From Tetradesmus obliquus (Eukaryota > Chlorophyta > Chlorophyceae > Sphaeropleales > Scenedesmaceae), in contig CP126194.1 in the NCBI GenBank assembly GCA_030272155.1, forward strand, positions 6,563,501 through 6,627,500: a stretch of DNA of 64,000 nt. Direction: 5' to 3'. Positions 35,501 to 47,806 of this stretch are shown here, one piece after another; within the stretch, counting starts at the first letter, position 1, and every line of letters starts with the position of its first letter. The notes under the pieces are model-generated. The model searched no databases. It was not told the DNA's origin and saw only the letters and a list, made by a program, of their open reading frames with translations. Both the position numbers and the translations under genes were made by a program.

Positions 35501-36550
35501 ATGCATGCTGCAAGCGTGACGGGCATGACACCCCAACGATCTGCAAGCAACCCTTGCATCGCAATGTACACAGACCAGCTAGCCCAAGCCTGAGCCTCAG
35601 CTTTGAATAAAGAAGAAACCACAACAGCAGCGGGATCAGCAGCAGCAACTGTCTTGCCCGCACCTGCCGTATCTGTGCAGGCTGAGCACCACCACGTTTG
35701 GGTCCTCTGAGAAAATCTCACTGGTGCCCTTGCAGTGGTGCACGTCCCTGCAGCAGCAGCAGCAGCAGCAGCAGGCACATTTTTAATCGGGCAACATGGA
35801 GATCATCAGCAATGAACAAACCACGGATTATGGTGGTGGTGGCATAAGACCTGCAAGCAGGTCACGTATCTGCATCAGGGCCTCCTGCATGTATGGCTTG
35901 ATATGATTGCCGTCATAAGAACCATCACGCGCCCTCTCACCAGTCGATCACCATTACCCGCCGCGCGCCCGCCGCCTGCGCCGCGCGCACCGCCACCGCC
36001 GCATTGTTGAAATAGTTGCCGGCCTCGCCTGAGTCCACACCTGCCACGTGGCCAGCTGGCCGTATCAGTGCCATGCCGTTGCTGGCTTGGCCTGTCACCA
36101 GCTGGCGAGCAAGCTCAGCGGCAGTGCCCGCTGCTGTGCGCGCTGCACGGTAGGTGTACCTGAAGCAGCAGCGAGCGCCAGGCCCAGTGACACTTTGAAG
36201 CAGCAGCACTTGAGCGTTGTTCCGTCTCACAACAGTTTTGCACGCCTTCACAAGCTCGGCAGCAGCTACTGAGGACATGCTGAGCCTCAGACGGCTGCAG
36301 CGCTGCAAAAAAGCAGCCACGATGCACCATGTGCCATTCGTAGAACAGCACAGCACCGCTGCATGAGCACTGCACATACCTGTTTCCTAGCATGTCTGGG
36401 GACAGGTGGTCTGCCACCTGGTTGAGGTCCGAGGGCTGGTTGGCGTGGCTCAGCGCAGCAACAGCAGCGATCAGGCCCGCGCTGTGCACAGACAGCAGCT
36501 CCTCCTCAGTGGCTTCGCGCGGCTGCAGCCGGCCACACACATCTGCGGCA

Positions 36551-36606
<56 letters not shown>

Positions 36607-39284
36607 GCAGCAGTAGTAGCAGGAAGACGGCAGCAACAGCTGAGGTTGACAGTGCACCATGCGTTGTGCAGCAGGACAGCAGCTGAGTGGGCTGAAGGCC
36701 CTAGCTGAACTGGCTGGTGCGCAGGTGTGGTGCAGTGTATCACCCTGCAGCAGCACGTGGAAGCGCAAGCCTGGACTCCTCACTGCACAGCAGCCAATCC
36801 ATCAACTCACAGGCTGAAATATTTAGACGGCACCAGTCAAACGCAATAATTGGCAAGCGCTGCACAATACCCAGGCCTCACCCAGCAGGCATGCGCCACA
36901 CCGTGGTTCGGGCCGACAAAACAGCGGACGACAAAACAGCGGACGACAAAACAGCGTGCAAAACAGCTGATGTGACCGTGCTCTCACCCAGCAGGCCGGC
37001 AGCTCGCAGTTGCGTCATACACAGCAGCCAGCACACGCTAGGCATGTGTTCAAAAACACCGGAAGCAACACTTCAAGCAATCTTGATGCAGCGCCTCACC
37101 CAGTAGGCCTGCAGCTCGCAGCCTTGCCAAACACAGCAGCCAGCACACGCTAAGCATGTGTTCAAATAGACCGCAAGCAGAAACACTAGAAAACTGGTGA
37201 CAGTCTGGATGCAGCGCCTCACCCAACAGGCCAGCAGCTCGCAGCCGCGCCAGCACCGCCCGCAGCCGCTCCGGCCGCTCATGATTTGGCGGCAGCAGGC
37301 CCCGATGCAGCTGCATGGCAGGCTCAGGCTCTAACTCCTCATCTTCCCAAGCTAGCAGCGTAGTCGGCAGCTGCAGGATCCCAGCATCCTGCAGCAGCTG
37401 CCGCGCCTGCTGCAGCGCAATGCCGGCCTCGATTCGCTGACTCAGCGCGGCCGTGCTGCGCAGCGCGGCGGCTGCGGCGGCGGCTGCGGCGGCTGCGGCG
37501 GAGCCGGCGGCGGCGGCTGCGGCGGCTGCGGCGGCTGTTGCGGCGGCTGCTGCGGCGAGGCCCTGCTGCTGCTGCAGCCAGGGCGGGCTGTGTGCGGTGA
37601 GTTCTGCTTGGGATGTTATGCCGAGCGTTAGTAACAGCGCGTCGTCTGTTGGTAGGTGGCCGCAGCTTGAGCAAGCTGCAGCTGGGCGTAGCGGGTCCAG
37701 GGGTGCACAGCAGTTGGTGCAGAAGGAGGCTGGCTGCCGCAGAAATTTGTAACGGGCGTCCGGCTGCTGCTCCTGCTGCTGCCCTGCTGCCGCTGCTGCG
37801 TCCTCAGCCTGCAGTGTTGGCATGCAGCACAAGGCATTGATAGAGTGAGGCCAGAACATGACATGTTGACGAGAGAAGCGATGCAGCTGCGGCATGCTAT
37901 GCAGCACGTAGCACATAATATGTATCAAACACAGAACCACCCTGCCGCCGAAAGTAACATGCCTGGTGAGGTGCCAGCAGCATGCCTGGTTGAAGGCCAA
38001 CAGAGTTTTGCGGCTCACCTCTGGCTGTAGCCCACTGCTGCTGCTGCCCACGCTGCTTGCAGGAATCTGATCCAGGATATCCAGCAGCCGCATTGCATAC
38101 TGTGGGTCGTTTGCGATGTCAACAGTCGGGTCTATCAGCGGAGGAGGTGGTGCTGCTGACGCCTGCTTAACCGAACTGCTGCTGCTGCTGCTGCTCTTGG
38201 GAGCGGCTAGCAGCTCCTTCGCCTGCTGGATTGCTGCTGCTTCTATTTCAACTGCTGCCTCTGCCTCTGCCGCTGCTGCTGCCTCTGCCCCTGCTGCTGC
38301 CTGTGCTGCAGTTGCTGCCTCTGCCACTGCTGCCTCGGCCTCGGCCGCTGCTGCTGCTGCCTCTGCCGCTGCCGCCTCTGCTGCATCTGCTGCTTTCGCT
38401 GCATCTGCTGCCTCTGCCACTGCTGCTGCCTCGCCTGCAGCTGCGGCCTCTGCCGCTGCTGCTGCTGCTGCTCCTACCGCAGCTGCTGCCTCCGCTGCTT
38501 CCAGTCCAGGCTCCGCGGTAGCGCCACTGCTGCTTGCAGGATCAGCTGCCGCTGCTGCTGCTTCTTCAGGTGCTGCTTCTGCTGCTGCTGTGTCAGATGA
38601 AGCAGCAGCAGATGTGTCGCTGATGGACGCCTCAAGTTCTACTGCTGTGTCGCCGCTGCTGCTGCTGCTGCTGCTGCTGGTGGTGGTGGTGCTCGGATCA
38701 ACACTAGGTTGTGTGCTTGGCGCTGCTGCCTGCAGCTCCTCTGCTGTAAAGACAATGTAGTCTGGTGCAGATGTCACAATGTTTGCAACCATGGCCTCTT
38801 CTGCTGCTTCATCCTCTGCACCACCTGCTGCACTGCTACCCGCTGCTGCTTCCCCTGCCAGTGCTGCTGCTGTTAGTCCTGCAAGCGATGCCTCTGCTTC
38901 TGCTGCCTCAACTAGCCTGTCTGCAGCTCTTATTCGTGCTGCAGCTGATGCTGAGGTTGTCAATGCTTCAACATTTCCAGCTCCCGCCTGAGCAGCACCT
39001 GAAGCAGTAGCTGTGTCTGCTGCTTGAGTTGTTGACGGAGCAGGAGCCAATGTAGGATCAGGAATTCCTGCAGGTGCTGCTGCTGAGCTGTGGGGCTCTG
39101 TAGTACTGCCATCTGCAGCTGCAGAGAACGCTGATATACGTCTCCCGTGTCTTGATTGAGCTACAGCTGTAGATGGACGGGCCTGGACTCCCGCATGCCT
39201 AGATGTGTGCCACAGCAGTAGCTGCTGCTGCCCAGTAAAGCGACAACCCGGCCTTGACAGTCGACAGGGCAGGCTGCGGTGCAT
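31267..39284 (-). CDS. histone-deacetylase-family protein, large, altered active site
   Basis: Minus-strand exons 39284-38019, 37808-37223, 36542-36380, 36159-35941, 35747-35664, 35302-35182, 34946-34811, 34131-33957, 32763-32513 and 32261-31267 join in phase (about 1331 aa). Order: Ala/Glu-rich N-terminus of ~420 residues; a CxxC...CxxC zinc ribbon (FCTNCCAPL...CSSCGHL, ~450-475); class II-type deacetylase domain (~600-920); an acidic stretch ([18 protein letters not shown]); and an Ala/Gln-rich tail. Domain motifs: [93 protein letters not shown]. Zinc ligands Asp746, His748 and Asp851 and the catalytic-type Tyr889 are kept, but the usual His-His pair (~709-710) is His-Val and DVHHGNGT is DVHHCKGT. 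It may be catalytically weak, inactive or act on another substrate. Numbering is mine. Confidence 0.88.
32717..32876 (-). repeat. two copies of the HDAC exon 9 start
   Basis: The exon start coding [13 protein letters not shown] (boundary 32763) has an upstream copy at about 32836-32874, spaced about 111 bases, with acceptor and CTG-rich tract. The copy codes [11 protein letters not shown] in another frame. Confidence 0.85.
33267..34059 (-). repeat. four copies of the HDAC exon 8 end with donor
   Basis: The exon end coding [21 protein letters not shown] through LRGTR plus gtgcg (real copy starting at 33957) recurs from about 33738, 33494 and 33267, spaced about 219, 245 and 227 bases. Each copy keeps about 100 coding bases with very few changes and the GT. 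These copies carry the catalytic tyrosine (GGY). Confidence 0.93.
34060..34640 (-). repeat. five copies of the HDAC exon 8 start with acceptor
   Basis: The exon start coding [20 protein letters not shown] (true boundary 34131) is repeated upstream with boundaries at about 34266, 34398 and 34533, a period of about 132-135 bases. A fifth, degraded copy lies near 34590-34640. The acceptor tgcgcag or tgcacag is kept in the intact copies. Confidence 0.93.
36556..36606 (+). repeat. (CAG)n microsatellite in HDAC intron
   Basis: About 16 CAG units (CTG on the transcribed strand) immediately upstream of the HDAC exon 3 acceptor, where it takes the place of the pyrimidine tract. Confidence 0.88.
36989..37250 (-). 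repeat. three copies of the HDAC exon 2 end with donor
   Basis: The exon end coding LRAAGLLG plus gtgag (real boundary 37223) recurs with boundaries at about 37100 and 36989, spaced about 123 and 111 bases, in the next intron. Confidence 0.88.
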
Positions 39285-41024
39285 GTTAAGTACGTAGTGT
39301 AACTATTAAATGTTTTGACGCGTCTCCGCTGCAGATCGTTTGAACATCGGCGCCAAAGTTTTGCACGTTTGCAGCCTTTGGCTGAGATGGCTGTTCAGTT
39401 AAGAAGAAAATGGCACAAACAGTTTCATCGTTTGCGTCATGTGGGTGCGTCACAATAGGGCCAGCACTGAGAGAGGTTGAGGGTCGGCCAGTGTTTTGGC
39501 ATGCAGTGGCAGTTCAAAAGAACAGCAGCCGGCCATGCTATGGTCAACAGCCAAGTCCAGCGTGCCACAAATCATGAAAGACGTTGATTAAATAAGTAAT
39601 CTGCTCTAAAGTATACACTGGTACCCTGTAGCAGGCTGCTGCCAAGACACGTTGATCGCCAGCTGCATCCCATGATCAGCCGTGATCGACCATCAGTAGC
39701 ATGACTAGATGATGCAAACCCTGGGTTTGGAGCTCCCTGAAAGCTATATGATACTCTTTATTGGCATGCACACGCTGTGCAGACACAAATGCCCCTTTTG
39801 AGTGCTCATCTTCGTTTCAACGACACGTCAGTCGATATTCTCTCAGATAATTTCTGCCAATGTTCTGGCATATTCAGTTCGTCATCCAACTCCTACACCA
39901 GGATCAGCTGGTTGCCATTGCAGCTCCAAGAGCAAAGATGTTGATCGCCTGGTGCTGTCCCGGTGTCGCGCGGCCCATACATTTGGTCAAACTGGTGGCT
40001 GTGCAGCAGCTGCATGGATGCCCCGGCGCCTGGGCTCGCATCTCACCCAGTGCAACATGCAGGAACCATGTTAAATACCTGCTGCTCAAGGCGAGGCTGA
40101 CCTCCGCAACAGTATGTCGACCGTGCCAGAACCAGAAACCACAAATTGTTAGCCGCTGGACGGCAAATCAGGTAGGCTTATGCACGTTGCTTCTGTGTTG
40201 TGACAGCGTGTTTTGATTTATGAAGATGCTATTGCACTGCATGGGCTCTAGGAATTGCTATGGTGTCAGGCATGTTGTATGGATGCGAATGCCTCGACGT
40301 TTATCATTGCAAGTTGCCATGCGATGCTTGCCATGCATGCCATGCCATGCGATGGGACAGTGCAGTCGGTCTAGCTGTACCTGTGCATTTATGGCTCTCA
40401 TGGCTCTTACATCAAGTGCACAGAGGCATCGCACTTCAATGCTGTTGAAGCTGAGCCTCCATGCACGCTTGAAAGGGTCTCACTGCAGCTGCTTGTTGGC
40501 CAACTCACAACAACATTCGCGAGGCCTTCCCGGGTCCAAAGGCATCGAAAAATGTTGCTCTAGACACCTATATAGATTGTAAGCTGTCACCATCGAATTT
40601 AAGCTGACGCATTGAAAACGGAGAACCGAAACCGCCCGCCCAACGCCGGGCCTGCGTGCGTGACTGCTTGCGGTGGGAAGAGAGCTGGCTCCTCTCAGCT
40701 CAGCTCCTTGTAGTTAGCGTTGTTACGTTTGCAATTATTATATTGTTCTGCATTTGCACCAAGGCTGGTACTCTCGCGTTGGAGAGGCGGTAGGGGCAAG
40801 CTTCCTCCCGCGGCCCATATGTTAGAGCACCTGTTACGTTGCACTGTTGTTTAAAACGCACCTTTACTACATTGACTGTCTGGCACCAGTGGCTGCCAGC
40901 ACTAGAGTCACTTGCGTGCTGGAGGTCAGAGTTGACAGTAAAAGTCGAATTAATCTCGTCGATTTGCAGCAGCACGACCCCAGCACGGAAAGAAAGTCTA
41001 AACTCTTACTGTACAGCAGGCCCG
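39285..41024. other. divergent intergenic region, no recognisable gene
   Basis: About 1.7 kb between the HDAC start (minus) and the cysteine-rich protein start (plus). A TATATAG at about 40569 is a candidate core promoter for the plus-strand gene, which would give a 5' UTR of roughly 400 bases. Nothing coding was recognised. Confidence 0.5.
40569..40575 (+). promoter_or_regulatory. possible TATA box of cysteine-rich protein gene
   Basis: TATATAG about 455 bases upstream of the proposed start at 41025. The long inferred 5' UTR makes the assignment tentative. Confidence 0.3.
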
Positions 41025-44000
41025 ATGAAAGCTTCTGGTGCTGTCGCGTGGATTCTGGGTGAGTGTACTGCGCTGTGTCGCATGGCTCCACCGCGCCAAT
41101 GCTGGTTGCAGCAACATAAGCCTGCCATAGAAGCCATATGCTTATGAACTGTTGTTAAGAGGCTCGCAGCGCTGAGAGTGTTGATCATGCATGCTGCTGT
41201 ATGCTGTGGACAGTGGGTAATCAAGAAGCAGCTGTACACAGCTGGGATCCGGCCATCCCGCTCGCTGCTTGCAGCTGAAACAGCCACATGATGTCTCTGA
41301 CTCCGATGCTGCTTTTCCTCACACTTGCTACCACATTGCGCTGCTGCTTCTGCCAATGCAGTGGCTGTGCTGGCAGCACCCTGCAGTGCCAGGAAGATGC
41401 GGCAGCCACTTGCAGTGCAGCAGGACAGGCCGCTAGTGGTCAACTTCGCAGATTTGAAGCCCACACTTGCCAGCATATGGATCCCCAGCATTACATCCAG
41501 TCAACAGAAGCTGCAGGTGCCAATCAGCGGCTTACCTGGCACACCGCTGCAGACAGATGACATGTCGCGCCTGACATACACAGTGACGTACAAGCGGCGG
41601 CCGGCATACCTCCTGCAAGGCAGCATCAGCGTGCAGGCAAACCCCACGTTTGCAGGAACAGGCTACGGTGCGCCAGCGATGCAGATTGACCAGCCGCTGA
41701 TCACACTAAATCAGGCCGGCAGGACAGAGCAGCTACCCGGCGGCAAAGTGCGGTGCAGCGGTTTCATGGTTGCAGACAACAGCGCAGTCAACTGTCAGTT
41801 CTCAGCACGCATTTTCTCAGAAAATCTGCCGCCGGCTGGCACAGCACAGGCAGTCATTCAGATCCCAGGCAGAGGCACACTCGTACAGACGCCGCCGATG
41901 CAGTATGACTTCACATCTGTGCTGCCGCCAAATGCTCGCTTCGCAAGCACCTCTGACAGCCAGTCTACGCAGTTCCTGCTTGATACGATGGGCAAGGCGC
42001 CGCCAGCAGCAGTTGTTACAAACTACTTTGAGCAGGGGGACAGCTTGGTGCTGCCTGCTGGGGTGGCTGGCACGCAGCCAGCAGCCAACACCATCTTGCA
42101 GGATAGCCAGACATTTACCTACACTGCACTATTCAAAGAGCTGCCCAGGGAGTTGTGTGGGAAGACACTTCAGGTGCATTGCTGGCTAAATTTACTAATC
42201 ATGATGCTGGAATTTAGAGGATGAATAGCAGCGGAGTCTGGTGGCAGCACAACCTGCCTGTGAGACTGGCACATTGCAGCAGCTGCACTGGTGTGACGTT
42301 GCCAAGGCAGCGCAAGCGCAGCAGGCCACTTGATATAAGTAACTTGGCCAGTCAACATGCAAGCAACCTGATGCCACACCTGTTGCTGCTGCTGCTGCTG
42401 CTGCTGCTCCTCCCCCTGCACTGCTGCAATCACCAGGTGACAAGCACAGCTACCATCCAGTCCACCTCAGATGGCGCACAGGCGCCAGAGACAGCCACCT
42501 GCACTGTCGACATTGAGCTGCTGGGCTGTGACGCTTCCTTTCAGTCGAACCCTCCAGCCAATGGCGGCCGTGACTGCAACACTCCTGCAGCAGCTGGCAC
42601 CCCCATTCCATCTGCTCCCATCCCAGCAGCTGCTGCAGTAGATGCGCCAGCAGCAGAGTTCGTGCCTGCTGCAGCTTCCACACAGGTGGACCCAGCGGCG
42701 GCACCAGTAGCAGCAGCAGCAGGTGAGATGCAGCAGCTAACAGAAAGCCCCCCAGAGATCCCAATACAGCAGCAGCAGGTGACGCGTGTCAAGGTTCTGC
42801 CAGAAAAGGCCAAGCGCAGCAGCAGCAGCAGCAGCAAGATGACAGCTGGCCAGGCAGCAGCCAACAGGACAGTGCAGCCTGAGCAGCTGGTGACTGTCAG
42901 GAGGATCTTGGCAGACGGTGTGATGCCTCAAGGTAAGTGCCGCAGTAGGCACTGATTTTGCAGCCTGATTTGCATACAGATGCTGTCACTTGTTACTGAA
43001 ACAGCAGCCGAAGTGGTCGAGCGCAGTAGCAGGAGTCTGTCTGGCTTGCACATATGCTCCCTGCGATTCAGGGCGCGAAACAGCAATGCAAGTCACCCGG
43101 CGCTGCAGCAAAACAAGGCTGGGCCATATTGCAGCATCAAACCCAGCCCCTGATAACTCAATTTGATCCTTTACACGTTCCTGCGTACATGCTGAGGCAG
43201 CTTGCTGTGGCTGCTACTGCTGCTGCTGTACCGCAGGCGTCTTCATGGCAGCGGCAGGCAGCGTGCTCTGCGGCCGCAACATCTGCTCGCCCGGCGAGCG
43301 CTGCATTGATGACATGGTGTGCTGCGGCTTTGGCGCCAGCCGCTGCGGCATCACCTGCTGCGGCTCTGGCAGTGTATGTATGAATGGCAACATGTGCATG
43401 CCGGCCGGCAGCAAGACATGCGGCGCAACGGCGTGCATGCCAAGTGATCAATGCCTCGGCGGCCGCTGCTGCGGCGCGGGCCAGGCCACATGCGGCGGCA
43501 CTTGCTGCGATAGTGCAGCTGGTGAGGCATGTGTGGCGAATCAGTGTGTTGCGAGAGGATCTTCGGAGTGTGGCAGTAGGGTGTGTGGGCCAAATCAGGC
43601 GTGCGTTGCGCCGGGCGTCTGCTGCAATGCTGGCGAGAGCGCGTGTGGAGCTAGCTGCTGCGCCGGCACATGCTTGAACGGCCAGTGCACGGCACCTGGC
43701 AGCACGCTGTGTGCCGGATCCATGGTGTGCGCGCCTGGCACAGTTTGTATGGAAGGTGGGTGCGGTGCCTGGCTGCTGCAGTTGCGCTGTTATTTCATGC
43801 TTGTTATTGTGTGCACAGCTGCACAGGTGCGATTACACAGGCCATGGGTGTCCTGCTCGCATACAACTACGCAGCCTGCATGATAGCAAAGGCGCGCATG
43901 TGCAGCAGCAAGCGCAAAAGCAACAACCAGCCACTACCGTCTTGGCAGCCGCGCCATGAGCTGCGCCATGACAGCCGCGCCTTGAGAAGCAACAACTAGG

Positions 44001-44917
44001 CTGACCGATTGCAGCACTGTCTTGCCCAGCCACTGTTTGTGCCTGCCTTGCTTTGGTGCACTCTCTCTGTGCTGCCTCATCATTATTGAATTAATTTGAA
44101 AGCCATGGCATTGCCGTTCTCTGTGCTGCTTGCAGGCGCAATGTGCTGCCCAGTGGGCTCCAGTTACTGTGCAGGGCAGTGCTGTGGCAGCGGCAACACC
44201 TGCAACCAGGGCCGCTGCTTGCCGTACGGACACGTCCCATGCGGCGGCAACGTCTGCAACCAAGACCAGACCTGCCAGGGCAACCTGTGCTGCAACAGAG
44301 GGGAAACGGCATGCGGCAGCGGCTGCTGCAACACTGCAGCTGGCATGCAATGTATGATGGGGCGCTGCATGCCGTTTGGCACGCAGCCGTGCGGCACTAC
44401 TACATGCCCGATCGGCACAGTCTGTGAGTGGCAGGCTTGGCTGCGAGCTCCTGCTTGTGGTTGTGATGCGCTGCACAGCATGCCGGCTTTTAGCTGCTGA
44501 TTGTCATTTGACCAGTTTCAATAAGTGACAACCTGCATGGTGCTGTGTGGAAATGAATGCCTGTGTTGCAGTATAGTGCCTGCTGCTTGTGTACTGCGCT
44601 AGGGAGGCCATGTTCAAATGCCACACAGGCTTTGCATCTCACCAGCTGCATGTGCGTCGTGCTGTGCTGTTGCTGCTGCAGGTGGGGACCCCATGAGGAG
44701 CTTGTGCTGTGCTGCCGGCACCCGCGCCTGCAACGGCAACTGCTGCGGCAGGGACCAGGTGTGCAACTGGCAGCTGAACCAGTGCGTGGCAATCAATTCA
44801 GAGGCAGCGCGGCAATCCTTCCAGGGATACAGGGGCGACAGGGAAGACGAGTACCACAGAGGGCAGCTGTATGCGGCAATGAACGGCGGAGGTTATCCAT
44901 ATGGCATGCGACGCTGA
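41025..44917 (+). CDS. secreted cysteine-rich repeat protein
   Basis: Exons 41025-41058, 41362-42173, 42437-42932, 43237-43755, 44136-44423 and 44682-44917 join in phase (794 aa). The first exon is only 34 bases; spliced, it gives a good signal peptide (MKASGAVAWILG + VAVLAAPCSA). The N-terminal half is a beta-rich extracellular-type region (LTYTVTYKRRPAYLLQGSISV, then FTYTALFKEL, TCTVDIELLGC). A Pro/Ala/Gln-rich linker follows. The C-terminal half has about nine or ten cysteine modules of the type CCPVGSSYCAGQCCGSG / C...GRC, each ~30-35 residues with paired CC. They recall plant STIG1-like or granulin-like disulfide repeats, but I cannot fix the family. The end is Arg/Gly/Tyr-rich (GYPYGMRR). 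A role in the cell wall or extracellular matrix is inferred. A different ATG at 41288 opens a signal-like frame that does not continue. Confidence 0.78.
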
Positions 44918-47806
44918 TTCTGGCAGTGATGAGCCATCAAGCAGCTTGCTTTCAGAGTTGCTGCCAATTTTGTTGGTTTGAACAGCTGTACTGAAGCAGT
45001 GAAAGGTTTGGGCAGTCCACCAAGATGCTATTGAACTGCGTCTGCAGACAGGCAGCAGTGTATACAACAGGCAACGAGCTTAGGAAGTAATGGTAGGGTG
45101 GTGTGATGAAGCTGACGCATTGGGTCGTACAGAGTTGACTGGTGAGTCGTCATTCAGCCATGCAGAGAGTCTGGTAGGCCGTCAAAGGTTGGTGTGCGCG
45201 TAAGCTGGTTCAAGCAATGTTGCTGGTATTGACGGCACAGAAGGGCAGCAGGTGTGGTTTTGATGACAACTGGGGCATGGACAAGGCTACAGCAGTAAAG
45301 TTGCTGCTGCAGTCGAGCAACCCTGCTGCGGCCACGGTGTCAGGGCTGGCAGCTTGTGCTTATGTTTCAGCAGTGAAAAAATCATTCCTCCCACCTTGTG
45401 GGCATGTTGGTGATGCTGATTGTGCCACCTTCATTCAAGCTTGATTGGTATATGCAGTGTTGATAGCAAAGCTAGGTTTGTTGCAAACCTAGTCAAGTTG
45501 TTCAGTGTTGTTGCTGTTAGCTAGAACAAATTGTGTGGTGTATGGAACAGCAACGCAGCCGTTGCAGTCAGGGCCGAGGCATTCTCTACTTGTTGACATG
45601 CAGCCATGTTCAACGCAGCCGAGCAAAGCCGCTGTGGCAGTCCGCAGCTGTTTGATTCAACAGCTTGACAGACAAATGTGGCTGATAAAGCCATTCATTG
45701 ATCCCTCCAAGTGTGCTGTGCTTCTTTTCATTCACAACGTTCATAACCTATTCATCATGGTGGATTGGAACCACAATGCACACTCTCGTGCATACCAAAG
45801 GATTCAAGACAGCAGCGGGTTGTGTCTTTATGCAGTTGGACAGAGCCAGCTGTGTGCTATGACAGCAGCATTGTAGAGTAGGTCCCTGGTTTGCTGTTCA
45901 GCATGCTGATCAGCCAAGCTCCCAAGCTTGTGCTGCAGCACCCACTTGAGCCTTCAACTGCCACTTTTGCAATGTCACACAGGCTTTCAGAATGTATGGG
46001 CAATGGTACCTTTGGAAAATAGGGCCAAACCAAGTGACGTGGTTGGAAGCATCGTCTGTGCTGCCACATGGCCAAACGCGGGTGAGACGGTCTCAAGCGT
46101 TTTACCCTGCTGGAGTGTGACGACGACATCAGGATGATGCCTTGGCAGGAGTGTGCAGCAGCAGACATTGAGGCGCGCATGTTGTGTTTTGTGTGTCCTG
46201 CTCAGCTGCAGCCTGCCATTGTGGCGGTGGCTGCGATGGCGGCGCTGAACGCCAAGTTCAATGGGCATGCCGGCTGGCATTGACTCACACAGTCAACGGC
46301 CGTCATTGCACAGCGCTTTTGGCAAATTGGAACAGGGTTTGAAGTCAACAGGGTTTTCTGGCCAACGCGCTTGATGGTGAACACAGCGTGGACTTTATGG
46401 CAAAACTGCGCGCCTTATTGACTCGCAACGATGATGATATCAGTGGGCTGGCACTAAGCAGATGCGCAAATGAACCACTAGAGGTGCACAGCAACACTGT
46501 TGTTGACTGAGTCACCACTGAGTCACCAGCCTGGTGATGCGGCATCATGATGGTCTATCCTGAACGGCCACTAAAGCAAAACCACATGTTACGAGCCAAT
46601 GGTGGCACCAGCGGATCTTCAAAGGTTACTGGGTTTCCAACCCGCTTCCCTGGGCGCTGCTGGCGCTTAATGCAGCCGCTGCACAGCGGCTGTCTACAGC
46701 GTTGCATGCTCAGCGGTTAACCGCAACGTTGCTTTGTTGCCAAACTGCAGCTATCCAGCATTGAACTCCTATGGCACCCGTGTAAAGAATCCAAGTTCAG
46801 AGATGTTGGTGCAGTTGTTGGTGCATCATGCACATGATGTTGAACGTCGGCCGCAGCAGAGCTGCACCCGGTGCTGAGCAGGGTTCGATCAGTGGAAGGA
46901 GGGGGGGCGGCAGTGCTGCTTGTGTACACGTGTCACCACCGGTAGTCGCACGGCGGCAGCTCACCCGTAAAAGCATCAGAAGACGTGGTTATCATTCTAC
47001 ATTATAAGTGAACGCGTGCTGTCGCTCCAGCTCGACGACCAAAAATCATGGACAAGCAAATCTCCAAGATTTGGCCAAGGGGTCATCCCTGATATGTCTC
47101 AGCAACGTCTAGAGTGGCCGCCTATGCACGATCTCAGCTAATCATGGTCAACTATACTTTTCCACTGGACAAATGCGACTAGTTTTATAGGCGAGCAGAT
47201 TCAATTCATCAACTAGGCGCTCGCACCGCAATCGTCGCAGCTTTTTGGATCTTCGGCTTCAAAAAAGGTTGAATAGCCAAAAAACATCACCCTTAATGCT
47301 GTAGGTGGTGTAGCACTGCTGCTAATCCTGGTGTTCCAGCTGCTGAGCGCTTCACGACCTCGACGCTGAGGTGAGCTGTCTAAAGCTGGCGGTGTACAGC
47401 AGGTTGCTGATGTTCGTATAGCCATAGTATCACGGCTAGTCTAGAGCTGAGGACGCCGCCTGTATGGCGTCAACCGAAGGGTAGCAACAGCTGAAGGTGA
47501 TTCGCCAGCTTACACAGCCAGCCTTGTCTCTGCTCACTACCTCAAATGAAAGGCAGCAGCAAAAGCAACCTCCTGTAGGTTTAACACGAGTACAGCACAC
47601 TGCCAGGCCACCAGTGGCTCACCCAACTGCAGTTGCCTGGCACCAGCTGCTGCAAGTGACGCTGTGCACCCCGCGTTGTTCCTGCAGCTGCTCAACCGCA
47701 GGCTGCCCGCATCAGCTTCAAGCTGGCAGCACAGCAGTCACCCCTCAAATCCTCTTGACCGCGACAGCCTTGGCGCAACTACTCACAGCGATGCGCGCGC
47801 CCAGCA
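44918..47806. other. gene-poor stretch, possible decayed ORFs
   Basis: No gene I can name. On the plus strand, 45217-45876 and parts of 46000-46550 read as broken protein-like segments in more than one frame (for example KCAVLLFIHNVHNLFIMVDW and HSVDFMAKLRALLTRNDDD), separated by stops. This would suit a decayed transposon-type gene or pseudogene. The rest (46.6-47.8 kb) shows nothing coding. Confidence 0.35.

Noticed and set aside
38116-38760. Long plus-strand frame of Ala/Ser (also 31445-32089, and 20213-20812 on the minus strand)
   Set aside because: These are antisense shadows of GCA/GCT-repeat coding in the HDAC and low-complexity genes. The true strand is fixed by splice sites and recognisable motifs.
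41288-41560. Signal-peptide-like frame MMSLTPMLLFLTLATTL
   Set aside because: It does not continue into the downstream coding frame. The 34-base exon at 41025 gives a better signal peptide and an exact phase match to the acceptor at 41361.
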